DNA of 64,000 nt from Micromonospora alfalfae (GTDB taxonomy: Bacteria > Actinomycetota > Actinomycetes > Mycobacteriales > Micromonosporaceae): assembly GCF_022230925.1 (NCBI RefSeq), contig NZ_JAKKFH010000021.1:124001-188000 (forward strand). The letters run 5' to 3'. Below the pieces are notes generated by a model that did not search any database, had not been told where the DNA came from, and saw only the letters and a program-made list of their open reading frames with translations. This document shows, one piece after another, positions 7,939-18,620 of the stretch. A program made the translations under genes and the position numbers. How positions within the stretch are numbered: the stretch's first letter is position 1; every line of letters starts with the position of its first letter.

Positions 7939-8700
7939 GTGAGCGTGCTGCAACGCTTCGAGAAGCGTCTGGAAGGCCTGGTCGAAGGGGCCTTCGCCAA
8001 GGTCTTCAAAGGGGTGGTCCACCCCGTGGAGATCCTCAACGCCATGCAGCGGGAGGCCGAGGCGCACAAGGCGATCCTGGCCGGTGGGCGCACGTTGGTG
8101 CCCAACCGCTACGTGATCGATCTCTCGCCGTTCGACCACACCCGGCTGGCGCCGTACGCCGCCGCGCTGGCCCAGGAGTTGGCCCAGTCGCAGGCGGAGT
8201 TCATCGGCGAGCAGGCGTGGACGGTCTACGGCGACGTGATCGTCGAGATCGAGCGAGGCGAGGGTCTGGACACGGGCATGTTCCGTGTCACGGCCGAGGT
8301 CTACACCGGCGGCGAGGTCGCCCCGGTGTCGGCGCCCGGCTATGACGCCGGCCCGCCCGCCTACCCCGCGTACGACCAGGGCGGTGGCTACGGCCCGCCG
8401 CCCGGGCACGGTGGCGGTCGCAACGTGCGGCTGGTCTCCGGCGACGGTCGCACCTACCCCCTCCAGATGGGGTCGACGGTGATCGGTCGCGGCGACCAGG
8501 CCAACCTGCGTCTGCCCGACGTCGGCATCTCCCGGCGACACGCCCGGCTGGATTTCGACGGGGGCCAGGTCGTGTTGACCGACCTCGGCTCGACCAACGG
8601 CACCATGGTGAACGGGCAGCGGGTCTCCGCCGTCGCGCTCAACCCCGGTGACATGGTCCAGCTCGGGACGACGACGCTGACCTTCCGCGTGGACGGCTGA
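7939..8700 (+). CDS. fhaA: FhaA-type FHA domain protein (DUF3662-FHA)
   Basis: The 253-residue protein has an N-terminal DUF3662 domain (about 1-125, Val-Leu-Gln-Arg-Phe-Glu-Lys-Arg-Leu-Glu-Gly-Leu-Val), a Gly/Pro/Tyr-rich linker and a C-terminal FHA domain (about 160-253) with Gly-Arg-Gly, Ser-Arg-Arg-His-Ala and Gly-Ser-Thr-Asn-Gly-Thr. FHA domains bind phosphothreonine; in mycobacteria FhaA binds PknB substrates such as the MviN pseudokinase domain and regulates peptidoglycan synthesis. The GTG at 7939 is chosen because GAGGAGG precedes it and the Val-Leu-Gln-Arg-Phe start is the family norm. It heads the kinase/phosphatase operon. Confidence 0.93.
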   Translation: MSVLQRFEKRLEGLVEGAFAKVFKGVVHPVEILNAMQREAEAHKAILAGGRTLVPNRYVIDLSPFDHTRLAPYAAALAQELAQSQAEFIGEQAWTVYGDVIVEIERGEGLDTGMFRVTAEVYTGGEVAPVSAPGYDAGPPAYPAYDQGGGYGPPPGHGGGRNVRLVSGDGRTYPLQMGSTVIGRGDQANLRLPDVGISRRHARLDFDGGQVVLTDLGSTNGTMVNGQRVSAVALNPGDMVQLGTTTLTFRVDG

Positions 8701-8706
8701 CCCGCC

Positions 8707-9192
8707 TTGCCGGAACTGGTCATCACCGTTGCCCGGTTCGGGTTCCTGATCCTGCTGTGGATCTTCGTGTTCACTGTGGTCGGCGTGATCCGCCGGGACC
8801 TCTTCGCGGGCGCCCGGTCGGGTCGTCTGGTGGCCGCGCCACGCGCGGTGGGCGCCTCGACGGGGCAGGCGGCCAAGCCAGCGAAGGTGAAGCGGGGCAG
8901 AGCGGCGCACCAGCTGGTGGTGACGGCCGGTCAGCTGGCCGGCACCAAAATCACTCTCGGTGAAGCGCAGATCACCATCGGTCGGGCTGAGGACTCCACC
9001 CTGGTCATCACCGACGACTACGCCTCCGCGCGACACGCCCGGCTCGTGCCGCGTGAGGGGCAGTGGTACGTCGAGGACCTCGGCTCGACTAACGGCACGT
9101 ACCTCGATCGCGCTAAGGTCTCCGGACCAACCCCCGTCCCCCTCGGCGTGCCGATCCGGATCGGCCGCACTTCCCTCGAATTACGGCCATGA
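8707..9192 (+). CDS. fhaB: FhaB-type membrane-anchored FHA protein
   Basis: The 161-residue protein starts at TTG (8707), has one N-terminal transmembrane helix (about 8-30), a basic linker and a C-terminal FHA domain with Gly-Arg-Ala-Glu-Asp, Ser-Ala-Arg-His-Ala and Gly-Ser-Thr-Asn-Gly-Thr. FhaB (FipA) in mycobacteria links PknA/PknB signalling to FtsZ and FtsQ under stress. It lies six bases after fhaA, and its stop overlaps the pstP start as ATGA, so the three are co-translated. Confidence 0.93.
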   Translation: MPELVITVARFGFLILLWIFVFTVVGVIRRDLFAGARSGRLVAAPRAVGASTGQAAKPAKVKRGRAAHQLVVTAGQLAGTKITLGEAQITIGRAEDSTLVITDDYASARHARLVPREGQWYVEDLGSTNGTYLDRAKVSGPTPVPLGVPIRIGRTSLELRP

Positions 9193-10658
9193 CTCTGACC
9201 CTGCGCTATGCGGCCCACAGCGACCGCGGTCTGATCCGAGACGGCAATCAAGACTCCGTCTACGCCGGGCCGCGGTTACTCGCCGTTGCCGACGGCATGG
9301 GCGGTATGGCCGCCGGTGACGTCGCCAGCAACATCGTCATCGGTGCCATGGCGCCGCTCGACGAGGACGTCCCGGGGGACGCTCTCGTCGATGCGTTGCG
9401 TTCGGCAGTGGGCACCGCCAACCAACAACTCCGCGACACGGTGGACGCCAACCCACAGCTGGAGGGGATGGGCACCACGCTGACGGCGACCCTCTTCACC
9501 GGCAGCAAGCTGGGCATGGTCCACATTGGCGACTCGCGGGCCTACCTGCTGCGCAATGGCGAGTTCGCGCAGATCACCAAGGACGACACCTACGTCCAGA
9601 TGCTGGTCGACGAAGGCCGCATCAGCGCCGAGGAGGCGAGCAGTCACCCGCAGCGGTCGCTGCTCACCCGTGCCCTCGACGGTCGGGACATCGACCCGGA
9701 ATACTCGGTCCGCCAGGTCATGCCCGGCGACCGGTACCTGATCTGCAGCGACGGCCTGTCCGGTGTGGTCAGCGCCGAAACCATCGGCGAGACCCTGCGG
9801 GAGTACACCGACCCGCAGCAGTGCGTCGAGCGGCTCGTGCAGCTCGCGCTGCGCGGCGGTGGGCCGGACAACATCACGGTGATCATCGCCGACGCCACGG
9901 ACCAGGACATCGTCGAGGCGACCCCGATCGTGGGCGGCGCCGCCGCCCGGGACCGGGGCATGGCGACCTCCGCCGACGACTCGACTCCGGCGGCCCGAGC
10001 CTCGGCGCTCTCCGCGCCGCGTCCGGCCGCCCCCGAGGAACCGGCGGCCTCCGACGATGACGCCGACCGGCCGAAGCGACGCCCGGTCCGGACCGCCGCC
10101 ATGGCGCTGGCCCTGCTGGTGATCGTCGGCGGTGCGGCGTTCGGTGGTTGGACGTACACCCAGCGGCAGTACTACGTGGGAGCCACCGAAGAGGGCCAGG
10201 TTGCCGTCTTCCGCGGTGTCCAGGGTCAGATCGCCGGGATGGATCTGTCCAGCGTGCACCGCCGCAGCGGCACCCGCCTGGACGACCTCACGGTCGCCGC
10301 GCAGGACACCGTCAAGGTCGGCATCCGAGCCAAGAGTGAGCCGGACGCCGAGCGTCAGCTCGCCGAGCTGACCAGCGACACGCCGAGCAACCCCAACCTG
10401 AAGCCGCTCTGCCCGCTCGACCCGACCGCCGCCGGGGTCAACACGCCGACGCCGACCCCGGTCGGCTCGACGCCGACCCCGAACGGCAGCCCGAGCGCCA
10501 ACGCGTCGCCGACCCCCAACGGGGTTGTCAGCGCAAGCCCGACCGCCGGTGCCACCACTGCACTCGGTGGGGCCGGCGCGACCACCACACCCGACGTCAC
10601 GCCCTCCGACTCGGCCACGCCGGCGCTCGACCCGGCCGGCTGCCGGTCTCCTGAGTGA
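9189..10658 (+). CDS. pstP: PP2C-family Ser/Thr protein phosphatase PstP
   Basis: The 489-residue protein has a PP2C catalytic domain (about 1-240) with metal-binding Arg-Asp-Gly-Asn-Gln-Asp (17-22) and Asp-Gly-Met-Gly-Gly (35-39), plus Gly-Asp-Ser-Arg-Ala-Tyr and Gly-Pro-Asp-Asn-Ile-Thr further on. A juxtamembrane Pro/Ala segment precedes a single transmembrane helix at about 300-322 and an extracellular domain that ends in a long Thr/Pro/Ser-rich tail. It reverses PknA/PknB phosphorylation. The C-terminal tail of about 90 residues is low-complexity and probably surface-exposed. Confidence 0.96.
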   Translation: MTLTLRYAAHSDRGLIRDGNQDSVYAGPRLLAVADGMGGMAAGDVASNIVIGAMAPLDEDVPGDALVDALRSAVGTANQQLRDTVDANPQLEGMGTTLTATLFTGSKLGMVHIGDSRAYLLRNGEFAQITKDDTYVQMLVDEGRISAEEASSHPQRSLLTRALDGRDIDPEYSVRQVMPGDRYLICSDGLSGVVSAETIGETLREYTDPQQCVERLVQLALRGGGPDNITVIIADATDQDIVEATPIVGGAAARDRGMATSADDSTPAARASALSAPRPAAPEEPAASDDDADRPKRRPVRTAAMALALLVIVGGAAFGGWTYTQRQYYVGATEEGQVAVFRGVQGQIAGMDLSSVHRRSGTRLDDLTVAAQDTVKVGIRAKSEPDAERQLAELTSDTPSNPNLKPLCPLDPTAAGVNTPTPTPVGSTPTPNGSPSANASPTPNGVVSASPTAGATTALGGAGATTTPDVTPSDSATPALDPAGCRSPE

Positions 10659-10688
10659 GCGTCGGCTGAGATCCTGAGGACTCCACCC

Positions 10689-12182
10689 GTGACCGTAGCG
10701 GCCACACCGGCACCCTCGCCCGCCACCGCGGGCGAGCAATCCGGCGTACGCCTGGCGCGGTCGCGCCGCAACGCCGAGCTGTACCTGCTGTTGCTCGCGA
10801 TGGTGCTGGTGGCCGCGTACGGGGCGACCGTCGAGGCGAACCTGCTGGACACGGTCACCTCGGACTTCTGGATGCCGGCCGCCGCGCTCGGCGCGGTCTT
10901 CCTCGGCCTGCACCTGGTCATCCGGTTCCTCGCCCCGTTCGCCGATCCGGCGCTGTTGCCTGCGGTGGCCCTGCTCAACGGGCTCGGGGTGGGCTTCCTG
11001 CGCCGGATCGACCTGGGCGACGCCCCGGTGGCCGAGCGGGAGAGCCTGGCAGTCTTCGCGGGGCAGGGCGGACGTCAGCTGGCCTGGACGCTCGGTGCGG
11101 TGATCCTCGCCGCCGGCCTGCTCGCGATCATGCGTGACCACCGGTCGATCTCGCGGTACGCGTACACCCTGGGGTTGGCCGGCATCGTGCTGGTGATGAT
11201 CCCGGCGGTGCTGCCGTCGAGTATCTCCGAGATCAACGGCGCGAAGCTGTGGGTCCGGGTCGGCAGCTTCTCCATCCAGCCGGGTGAGTTCGCCAAGTTG
11301 GCGCTGCTGGTCTTCTTCGCCTACTACCTGGTCCGCAAGCGTGAGGTGCTGTCGCTGGCCAGCCGGCGCTTCCTCGGCATCGACTTCCCGCGTGGCCGTG
11401 ACCTCGGGCCGGTGGTCGGCGTCTGGCTGATCAGCGTCCTGGTGCTGGTGTTCGAGAAGGACCTGGGCACCTCGCTGCTCTACTTCGGCATGTTCGTGGT
11501 GACGCTCTACATCGCCACCGAACGGGTCAGCTGGCTGCTGATCGGCCTGGTCCTCTTCTTCGGCGGCGCGTACCTCGCCTACGTCCTCGGCTCGACTGTC
11601 GGCGGGCCGTTCGCCAACTTCTACGTGCGGGCGGAGATCTGGCTCGACCCGTTCGCCGACCCGACGAACAAGGGCTACCAACTCGTGCAGGGCCTGCTGG
11701 CCCTGGGCACGGGCGGCCTCTTCGGCGCCGGGCCGGGCGGCGGTCAGCCGGAGATCCTGCCCGAGGTGCAGAACGACTTCATCTTCGCCGGCATCGGTGA
11801 GGAGATCGGCCTGTTCGGCCTCTCCGCGCTGCTCGTCGTCTACCTGCTCATCGTGGAGCGCGGGCTGCGCGCGGCACTCGCGGTACGGGACTCGTTCGGC
11901 AAGCTGCTCGCCGGCGGTCTCGCGTTCACCCTCGGTCTCCAGGTCTTCGTGATCGTCGGCGGGATCAGCAAGCTCATTCCGCTGACCGGTCAGACCACCC
12001 CGTTCCTGTCCGCCGGCGGGTCGTCGCTGATGGCCAACTGGCTGCTCATCGCGGTGCTGCTGCGGGTCTCCGACGGCGCCCGCCGACCGGTGACCGGAGG
12101 AGGCGGCGGCAAGGCGGCCCGTCCCAGCGGTGGCCCGCCCGAGCAGCTGCACGGTGCTCCCACGGAGGTGATCAAGCCGTGA
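10689..12182 (+). CDS. rodA: SEDS-family peptidoglycan glycosyltransferase RodA
   Basis: The 497-residue protein begins at GTG (10689) and has about ten transmembrane helices. SEDS motifs are present: Ser-Ile-Gln-Pro-Gly-Glu-Phe-Ala-Lys around residue 200, Glu-Lys-Asp-Leu-Gly-Thr-Ser in the loop carrying the catalytic Asp, and Gly-Glu-Glu-Ile-Gly-Leu-Phe-Gly near residue 370. SEDS proteins polymerise lipid II together with a class B PBP, here encoded next and overlapping as GTGA. Cell elongation or wall synthesis is the expected role; FtsW is the alternative name but this position in actinobacteria is RodA. Confidence 0.95.
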   Translation: MTVAATPAPSPATAGEQSGVRLARSRRNAELYLLLLAMVLVAAYGATVEANLLDTVTSDFWMPAAALGAVFLGLHLVIRFLAPFADPALLPAVALLNGLGVGFLRRIDLGDAPVAERESLAVFAGQGGRQLAWTLGAVILAAGLLAIMRDHRSISRYAYTLGLAGIVLVMIPAVLPSSISEINGAKLWVRVGSFSIQPGEFAKLALLVFFAYYLVRKREVLSLASRRFLGIDFPRGRDLGPVVGVWLISVLVLVFEKDLGTSLLYFGMFVVTLYIATERVSWLLIGLVLFFGGAYLAYVLGSTVGGPFANFYVRAEIWLDPFADPTNKGYQLVQGLLALGTGGLFGAGPGGGQPEILPEVQNDFIFAGIGEEIGLFGLSALLVVYLLIVERGLRAALAVRDSFGKLLAGGLAFTLGLQVFVIVGGISKLIPLTGQTTPFLSAGGSSLMANWLLIAVLLRVSDGARRPVTGGGGGKAARPSGGPPEQLHGAPTEVIKP

Positions 12183-13684
12183 ACGCACCCCTGCGCCGCG
12201 TTGGCGTCGTCGTCATGGTCCTGTTCGGTCTGCTCTTCGCCAACCTCAACTGGATCCAGGCATACAAGGCGGATGAATACCGGACCAGCGACTACAACGG
12301 TCGGGTCCAGGTCGCCGAGTACGACCGTAAGCGCGGCAACATCGAGGCTGGCGGCACGGCGGTGGCCACGAGCAAGGAGACCACCGGCAACCTGAAGTTC
12401 CTGCGCACCTATCCCAGCGGCGCCAAGTACGCCCATGTGCTCGGCTACAAGCCGGTCAACCTGGCCGACCAGGGCATCGAGCAGGTGGAGAACGACTTCC
12501 TGGCCGGCACCAGCGACCAGCTGATCGGCGACCGGTTGAAGGACATGTTCACCGGCGACGACACCGGTGGCGGCAACGTGCTGCTCACGCTCTCCAAGCG
12601 GGCCCAGGACGTGGCGTACGACCAGTTGCGCAACAACGAGGTGGGTGCGAAGCGGGGCGCGGCGATCGCCGTCGACCCGCGTACCGGTGCCATTCAGGCG
12701 CTGGTCTCCATGCCGAGCTTCGACCCGAATCCGCTGGCCAGCCACGACACCAACGAGGCAGCGGCGGCGTACAACAAGCTGGAGAAGGACCCGGATGAGC
12801 CGCTGAAGAATCGCGCGCTTGGCGAGACGCTGCCGCCGGGTTCCACCTTCAAGATCGTGGTGGCTGCGGCGGCGCTGGAGAACGGCGTCACCAAGACCAC
12901 CCAGATCCCGGCCGGTTCCAGCTACACCGCGCCCACCTCGGGCACCCCGATCCGCAACGCCGATCCGTCGATCTGCCCGACCCGGCAGGTCACCCTTCTG
13001 GAGGCGGTCACCGAATCGTGCAACACCGGCTTCGCCCAGCTCGGTGTGCGGCTTGGCGCGGAGACCCTCAAGGAGAAGGCCCGGCAGTTCGGTTTCGAGC
13101 AGGAGGACCTGACCGTCGGCCAGCTAGGCGAGGGCGGCCTGCCCACGGCGGCCAGCCGGACCGGGACCATGCAGAACCAGGACGGCAGCACCGACCCGGC
13201 CGCGCTGGCCCAGTCCTCGATCGGCCAGAACAACGTTCGGATGACCCCGCTCGAAGGCGCCATGATCGCCGGCTCGATCGCCAACAACGGCAGCCAGATG
13301 CGGCCGTACCTGGTGCGGCAGCTGCTCGCGCCGGACCGGACCACCAGCTACTACACGGCAAAGGCGCGGGAGCTGCGCCAGCCCGTCGAGCCGCCGGTCG
13401 CCGCCGACCTGCGCGAGATGATGGTCAGTGTGGTCCAGAACGGCACCGGGCGGAAGGCCGCGATCAACGGCTACACGGTCGGCGGCAAGACAGGCACCGC
13501 CCAGTCCGCCCCGGACCGGCCCGACCACGGCTGGTTCATCGGCTTCGCCCTGGACAAGAACGGCAACCCGGTCTCCGCGGTCTGCGTGGTGCTGGAGCAG
13601 GCCGGCCCCGGTGGTAGTGGCGAAGCCGCTCGGATCGCCGGTCAGATCATGCGGGCCGCCATCGCCGACCCAGGGGGTCGCTGA
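12179..13684 (+). CDS. pbpA: Class B penicillin-binding protein PbpA (transpeptidase)
   Basis: The 501-residue protein has an N-terminal membrane anchor (about 8-26), a PBP dimerisation region and a transpeptidase domain. The three active-site motifs are Ser222-Thr-Phe-Lys, Ser280-Cys-Asn and Lys437-Thr-Gly-Thr. It crosslinks peptidoglycan as partner of the SEDS protein encoded just before it. The GTG start overlaps the rodA stop. In mycobacteria PbpA is phosphorylated by PknB and needed for division; the adjacency here supports the same regulation. Confidence 0.96.
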   Translation: MNAPLRRVGVVVMVLFGLLFANLNWIQAYKADEYRTSDYNGRVQVAEYDRKRGNIEAGGTAVATSKETTGNLKFLRTYPSGAKYAHVLGYKPVNLADQGIEQVENDFLAGTSDQLIGDRLKDMFTGDDTGGGNVLLTLSKRAQDVAYDQLRNNEVGAKRGAAIAVDPRTGAIQALVSMPSFDPNPLASHDTNEAAAAYNKLEKDPDEPLKNRALGETLPPGSTFKIVVAAAALENGVTKTTQIPAGSSYTAPTSGTPIRNADPSICPTRQVTLLEAVTESCNTGFAQLGVRLGAETLKEKARQFGFEQEDLTVGQLGEGGLPTAASRTGTMQNQDGSTDPAALAQSSIGQNNVRMTPLEGAMIAGSIANNGSQMRPYLVRQLLAPDRTTSYYTAKARELRQPVEPPVAADLREMMVSVVQNGTGRKAAINGYTVGGKTGTAQSAPDRPDHGWFIGFALDKNGNPVSAVCVVLEQAGPGGSGEAARIAGQIMRAAIADPGGR

Positions 13685-13685
13685 C

Positions 13686-15091
<1,406 letters not shown>

Positions 15092-15095
<4 letters not shown>

Positions 15096-16909
15096 CAGCG
15101 CAGGCCCGCCTGCTCGGTGGCAGGTACCAGGTCGGCGAGCTGCTCGGCTATGGCGGCATGGCCGAGGTGCACCGTGGTCGCGATCTCCGGCTCGGTCGGG
15201 ACGTCGCGATCAAGATGCTCCGCACCGACCTCGCCCGGGACGCGACGTTCCAGATGCGGTTCCGCCGGGAGGCGCAGAACGCCGCCTCGCTCAACCACCC
15301 GGCCATCGTGGCGGTCTACGACACCGGCGAGGAGACCGCGCCGACCGGTGAGACGCTGCCGTTCATCGTCATGGAGTTCGTCAACGGGCGGACCTTGAAG
15401 GAGGTCCTCGGCGCCGAGGGGCGACTGCAACCGCGCCGTGCGCTGGAGATCTGCGCCGACATGTGCGCCGCACTGGAGTTCAGCCACCGGCACGGGATCA
15501 TCCACCGGGACATCAAGCCCGGCAACGTGATGCTCACCCAGACCGGCCAGGTCAAGGTGATGGACTTCGGCATCGCTCGGGCGCTGGCCAGCGGCGCGAC
15601 CACGATGACCCAGACCAGCGCGGTCATCGGCACGGCCCAGTATCTTTCACCGGAGCAGGCACGCGGCGAGGCCGTCGACGCCCGCTCCGACGTGTACGCG
15701 GCCGGCTGCGTGCTCTTCGAGTTGGTCTGCGGGCACCCGCCGTTCGTCGGGGACAGCCCGGTCAGCGTCGCGTACCAGCACGTACGGGAGACGCCGCCGA
15801 CGCCGAGCGACATCAACCCGGACGTCACCCCGGCCGTCGACGCGATAGTGCTCAAGGCGCTGTCGAAGAACCCGCTCAACCGCTATCAGAGTGCTGGCGA
15901 GATGCGGGCCGACCTGCTCCGCGCCGCCGCCGGCCGGCCCGTGCTGGCCACACCTGTGCTGCGCGAGGCGGAGACGGTGGCGATGGCCCCGGCCGGCGGT
16001 GGGGGCGGCTATCCGCCTTCCGGCCGTGGGCCGCAGACCGGGCAGATCCCGGCCCGGGTGGGCGACCCCCGCCAGCGCAAGGCGTCCTCCTGGCTGATAG
16101 CGATGTTCAGCGCGGTCGGCGTACTGGCGGTGATCGCCCTGGTCGCCGCACTGCTCTGGAGCCAGCAGAAGGGCAACGACCTGAAGTCGGTGCCCACCCT
16201 CACCGGCAAGACCCGGGACGTGGCGATCGCCGAGATCCAGAAAGCCGGTCTGTCCGCACAGGTGGGTGACCCGGTGCTGGCAAGTGACTGCACCGAGGGC
16301 ACTGTCGTTCAGCAGAACCCGCTGCCGACCACCCAGGTGAAGCAGAACGGCACTGTCACCATTCAGATCTGTGGTGGGAAGCCCGAGGTGCGCGTTCCCG
16401 CCGGGCTCAAGGGCAGCAAGCGGGAGAGCGCTATCGCCCGGCTCACCGAGGCGAAGCTCAAGTACGACATCAACACGGTGAACGACGAGGCGAGCCAGGA
16501 CGAGGTACTGAAGGTCGAGCCGCCCGAGGGCGAGAGCGTCCCCGAGGGCACGAAGGTCACGCTCACTGTCTCGAACGGCAAGGTCCGCGAGGTGCCGGAC
16601 GTCGTCGGGTTGAGCCAGGAGGAGGCCACCCGCGTCCTCCGGAACGCCGGCTTCACTGTCGTCGTGCAGGACGGGCCGGAGGTTCCCGCCGACCAGGCGG
16701 GGAAGGTCACCGACCAGAGCCCGAACGGCAAGGAGAAGAAGCCCACCGGCACGAGGGTGACCATCAAGGTGAGTCAGCCGGAGCCGGAAACCGACCCGAC
16801 GCCCACAGGGACGCCGACGACCACGCCGACGGGCACGCCGACCACTCCCGGCGGTGGGGGCGGCATCGGTCTGCCGATCCCGCCTCCGCCGGGCCGGCCC
16901 CAGGACTAG
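15092..16909 (+). CDS. pknB: Ser/Thr protein kinase PknB with PASTA repeats
   Basis: The 605-residue protein has a kinase domain (about 10-275) with Gly-Tyr-Gly-Gly-Met-Ala, Lys41, His-Arg-Asp140-Ile-Lys-Pro and Asp-Phe-Gly, and a Thr-rich activation loop (Thr-Thr-Met-Thr-Gln-Thr). A transmembrane helix at about 332-355 is followed by three PASTA units starting at Val-Pro-Thr-Leu, Val-Arg-Val-Pro-Ala and Val-Pro-Asp-Val, then a Thr/Pro/Gly-rich tail. PASTA repeats sense muropeptides or lipid II. Mycobacterial PknB has four PASTA units, so this copy is one short. It is the last gene of the coupled block. Confidence 0.96.
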
Positions 16910-16928
16910 GCCACCTCCGGGCATCGGC

Positions 16929-17624
16929 ATGACCGAGGCTGAATCGTCGGCGGTCGGGCCGGTGCGGCGGTGGCCCCGACACCTTCGCCGGCTGGCCGTC
17001 GCGGGCCTCGTCGTCCTGGTGCTGGCCAGCTCCCCGTGGCTGTGGACGACGCTCGCCGCACGCGGCCACCTGTACGCCGTCGCCGACGCGCCGGCCGCCG
17101 ACGTGGTGATCGTCCTCGGCACCGAAGTGGCACCCGATCGGCAGCGACCGGGGGATCGTCTCGCCGGCCGCCTGGACACCGCCGCCGAATTGGTGAACAG
17201 CGGGCGGGCCACTGTCGTCCTCGTGTCGGGCGACGGCGGAGGCGCGTCAGGCGACGAACCGGCGGTGATGGCGAACTACCTCGCCGAGCGCGGCGTCGAC
17301 AGGCGTCGGGTGGTGGCCGACCCGTTCGGCCTGGACACCTACGACAGCTGCGCGAGAGCGCGGGAGGTGTACGGCGTCGAGCGGGCCCTGATCGTCACCC
17401 AGTCGTACCACCTGTCGCGGGCGGTGACGCTGTGCCGGCAGCTCGGCGTCGACGCCGACGGGGTGACCGCCCGCTGCGATGGTTGCGGTGCCGCCCTGCT
17501 CGCCGAGAAGTCGGCTCGGGACTACTTCGCCAGTGGCAAAGCGGCGTGGGATGCGGTGCGCGACCGACCGCCAGCGGTGCGTTCGCCTGCGAATTCCGCT
17601 GTCCAGGACGCGCTGCGTGGCTGA
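16929..17624 (+). CDS. DUF218 (SanA/YdcF-like) membrane protein
   Basis: The 231-residue protein starts at ATG 16929, 19 bases after pknB. It has one N-terminal transmembrane helix (about 24-42) and a DUF218 domain with Asp-Val-Val-Ile-Val-Leu-Gly, Val-Leu-Val-Ser-Gly-Asp-Gly-Gly and Asp-Thr-Tyr-Asp-Ser. SanA-type proteins affect envelope permeability and vancomycin tolerance in enterobacteria; the mechanism is unclear. The C-terminal region carries Cys-Asp-Gly-Cys, which is unusual for the family. Being next to the wall-kinase block suggests an envelope role by association. Confidence 0.85.
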   Translation: MTEAESSAVGPVRRWPRHLRRLAVAGLVVLVLASSPWLWTTLAARGHLYAVADAPAADVVIVLGTEVAPDRQRPGDRLAGRLDTAAELVNSGRATVVLVSGDGGGASGDEPAVMANYLAERGVDRRRVVADPFGLDTYDSCARAREVYGVERALIVTQSYHLSRAVTLCRQLGVDADGVTARCDGCGAALLAEKSARDYFASGKAAWDAVRDRPPAVRSPANSAVQDALRG

Positions 17625-17646
17625 CCCGACCGGCACCGGCTCCCGA

Positions 17647-17670
17647 CGTCAGGGTGCCTGAGCCCTGACG
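17647..17670. terminator. Hairpin between convergent DUF218 and pabA genes
   Basis: CGTCAGGG and CCCTGACG are perfect 8-base arms around an 8-base loop, located between two convergent stops. Confidence 0.5.
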
Positions 17671-17681
17671 GTCCGGCCCCC

Positions 17682-18332
17682 TCAGGTGGTGGCGAAGGCC
17701 GCCAGACGACGCGCGTCCACCTCGGCGGCCAGCGCGGGTGCCCGCTCCAGCGCCTCGGGGTGACCGCAACTGGCCAGCCAGTTGGCCAGCATCAGGTGAC
17801 CGCCCTCGGTGAGCACCGACTCCGGGTGGAACTGGACGCCCTCGATGGGCAGCGTCCGGTGCCGCATCGCCATCACCACGCCGGAGCCGGTCCAGCCGGT
17901 GACCTCCAGCTCGTCGGGGAGCGTCTCGGGCAGCACGGCGAGCGAGTGGTACCGGGTGGCGGTGAACGGGTCGGGCAGACCGGCGAGTACGCCGACCGAG
18001 TGGTGTCGTACCTCGGAGGTCTTGCCGTGCAGCAGCTCGGGGGCGCGCGTCACTGTCGCCCCGAAGGCCTCGCCGATCGCCTGGTGACCGAGGCAGACGC
18101 CGAAGATCGGCAGCTGGCCCGCGTACTCCCGGATGACGTCCAGGCAGATGCCGGCCCGATCCGGGCTGCCCGGACCGGGCGACAGCAGGATGCCGTCCGC
18201 GCCAACAGTGCCCACCTCGGCGACGTCGATCTCGTCGTTGCGACGGACCTCGCAGTCCACGCCGAGCTGGCCCAGATACTGCACCAGGTTGAAGACGAAG
18301 GAGTCGTAGTTGTCGATCACCAGGACGCGCAT
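17682..18332 (-). CDS. pabA: Aminodeoxychorismate/anthranilate synthase component II
   Basis: The 216-residue class I glutamine amidotransferase has Ile-Asp-Asn-Tyr-Asp-Ser-Phe at the N-terminus, Ser-Pro-Gly-Pro-Gly, the nucleophile Cys80 in Gly-Val-Cys-Leu-Gly-His-Gln, and Gln-Phe-His-Pro-Glu-Ser near residue 180. It supplies ammonia from glutamine to chorismate for folate or tryptophan synthesis. The gene sits between pknB and the DUF881/crgA genes as trpG/pabA does in mycobacteria. The ATG at 18332 is the natural family start; the longer open frame overlaps the next gene. Confidence 0.94.
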   Translation of the reverse strand: MRVLVIDNYDSFVFNLVQYLGQLGVDCEVRRNDEIDVAEVGTVGADGILLSPGPGSPDRAGICLDVIREYAGQLPIFGVCLGHQAIGEAFGATVTRAPELLHGKTSEVRHHSVGVLAGLPDPFTATRYHSLAVLPETLPDELEVTGWTGSGVVMAMRHRTLPIEGVQFHPESVLTEGGHLMLANWLASCGHPEALERAPALAAEVDARRLAAFATT

Positions 18333-18334
18333 GG

Positions 18335-18616
18335 TCACCTGCTCGGGGAGGGGGGCGCGGGGTTGTTCTGGTCGGTGTCGTACGGCAGTTCGTGATCGTC
18401 GCCGGCCGGGGTCTCCCCGGTCACCGGATCGCCGCCGCCACCAGTCTCGGCGGGTACGCCGGACTCGACCTGCACGTCGTCGAAGGGCAGCAGGGGCTCG
18501 GCCCATGGGAAGGCGACGTACCACAGCAGAGCCACCGTGGCGGCCACCAGGAGCACCGAGCCGGTCAGCTTTCCGACCACGCCGAACGGCAGCTTGCGCC
18601 AGATGAACGCGTACAC
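18335..18616 (-). CDS. Small single-helix membrane protein
   Basis: The 93-residue protein has one transmembrane helix at about residues 18-36 and a C-terminal Asp/Pro/Gly-rich exported tail (Thr-Gly-Gly-Gly-Gly-Asp-Pro-Val). It lies two bases before pabA and four bases after the sortase gene, so it is part of the same operon. No family motif is visible. Because it is sortase-linked in position, a cell-surface accessory role is possible, but it has no LPXTG-like sorting motif. Confidence 0.75.
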   Translation of the reverse strand: MYAFIWRKLPFGVVGKLTGSVLLVAATVALLWYVAFPWAEPLLPFDDVQVESGVPAETGGGGDPVTGETPAGDDHELPYDTDQNNPAPPSPSR

Positions 18617-18620
18617 CGGG

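Noticed and set aside
9276..12188. 970-codon open frame on the minus strand
   Set aside because: It lies exactly antisense to pstP and rodA, has Asp/Arg/Gly/His-rich composition typical of reverse-phase high-GC shadows, and has no domain.
13428..13685. N-terminal extension of PknA
   Set aside because: This part is antisense-like low-complexity in the pbpA 3' end; the kinase domain starts right after ATG 13686.
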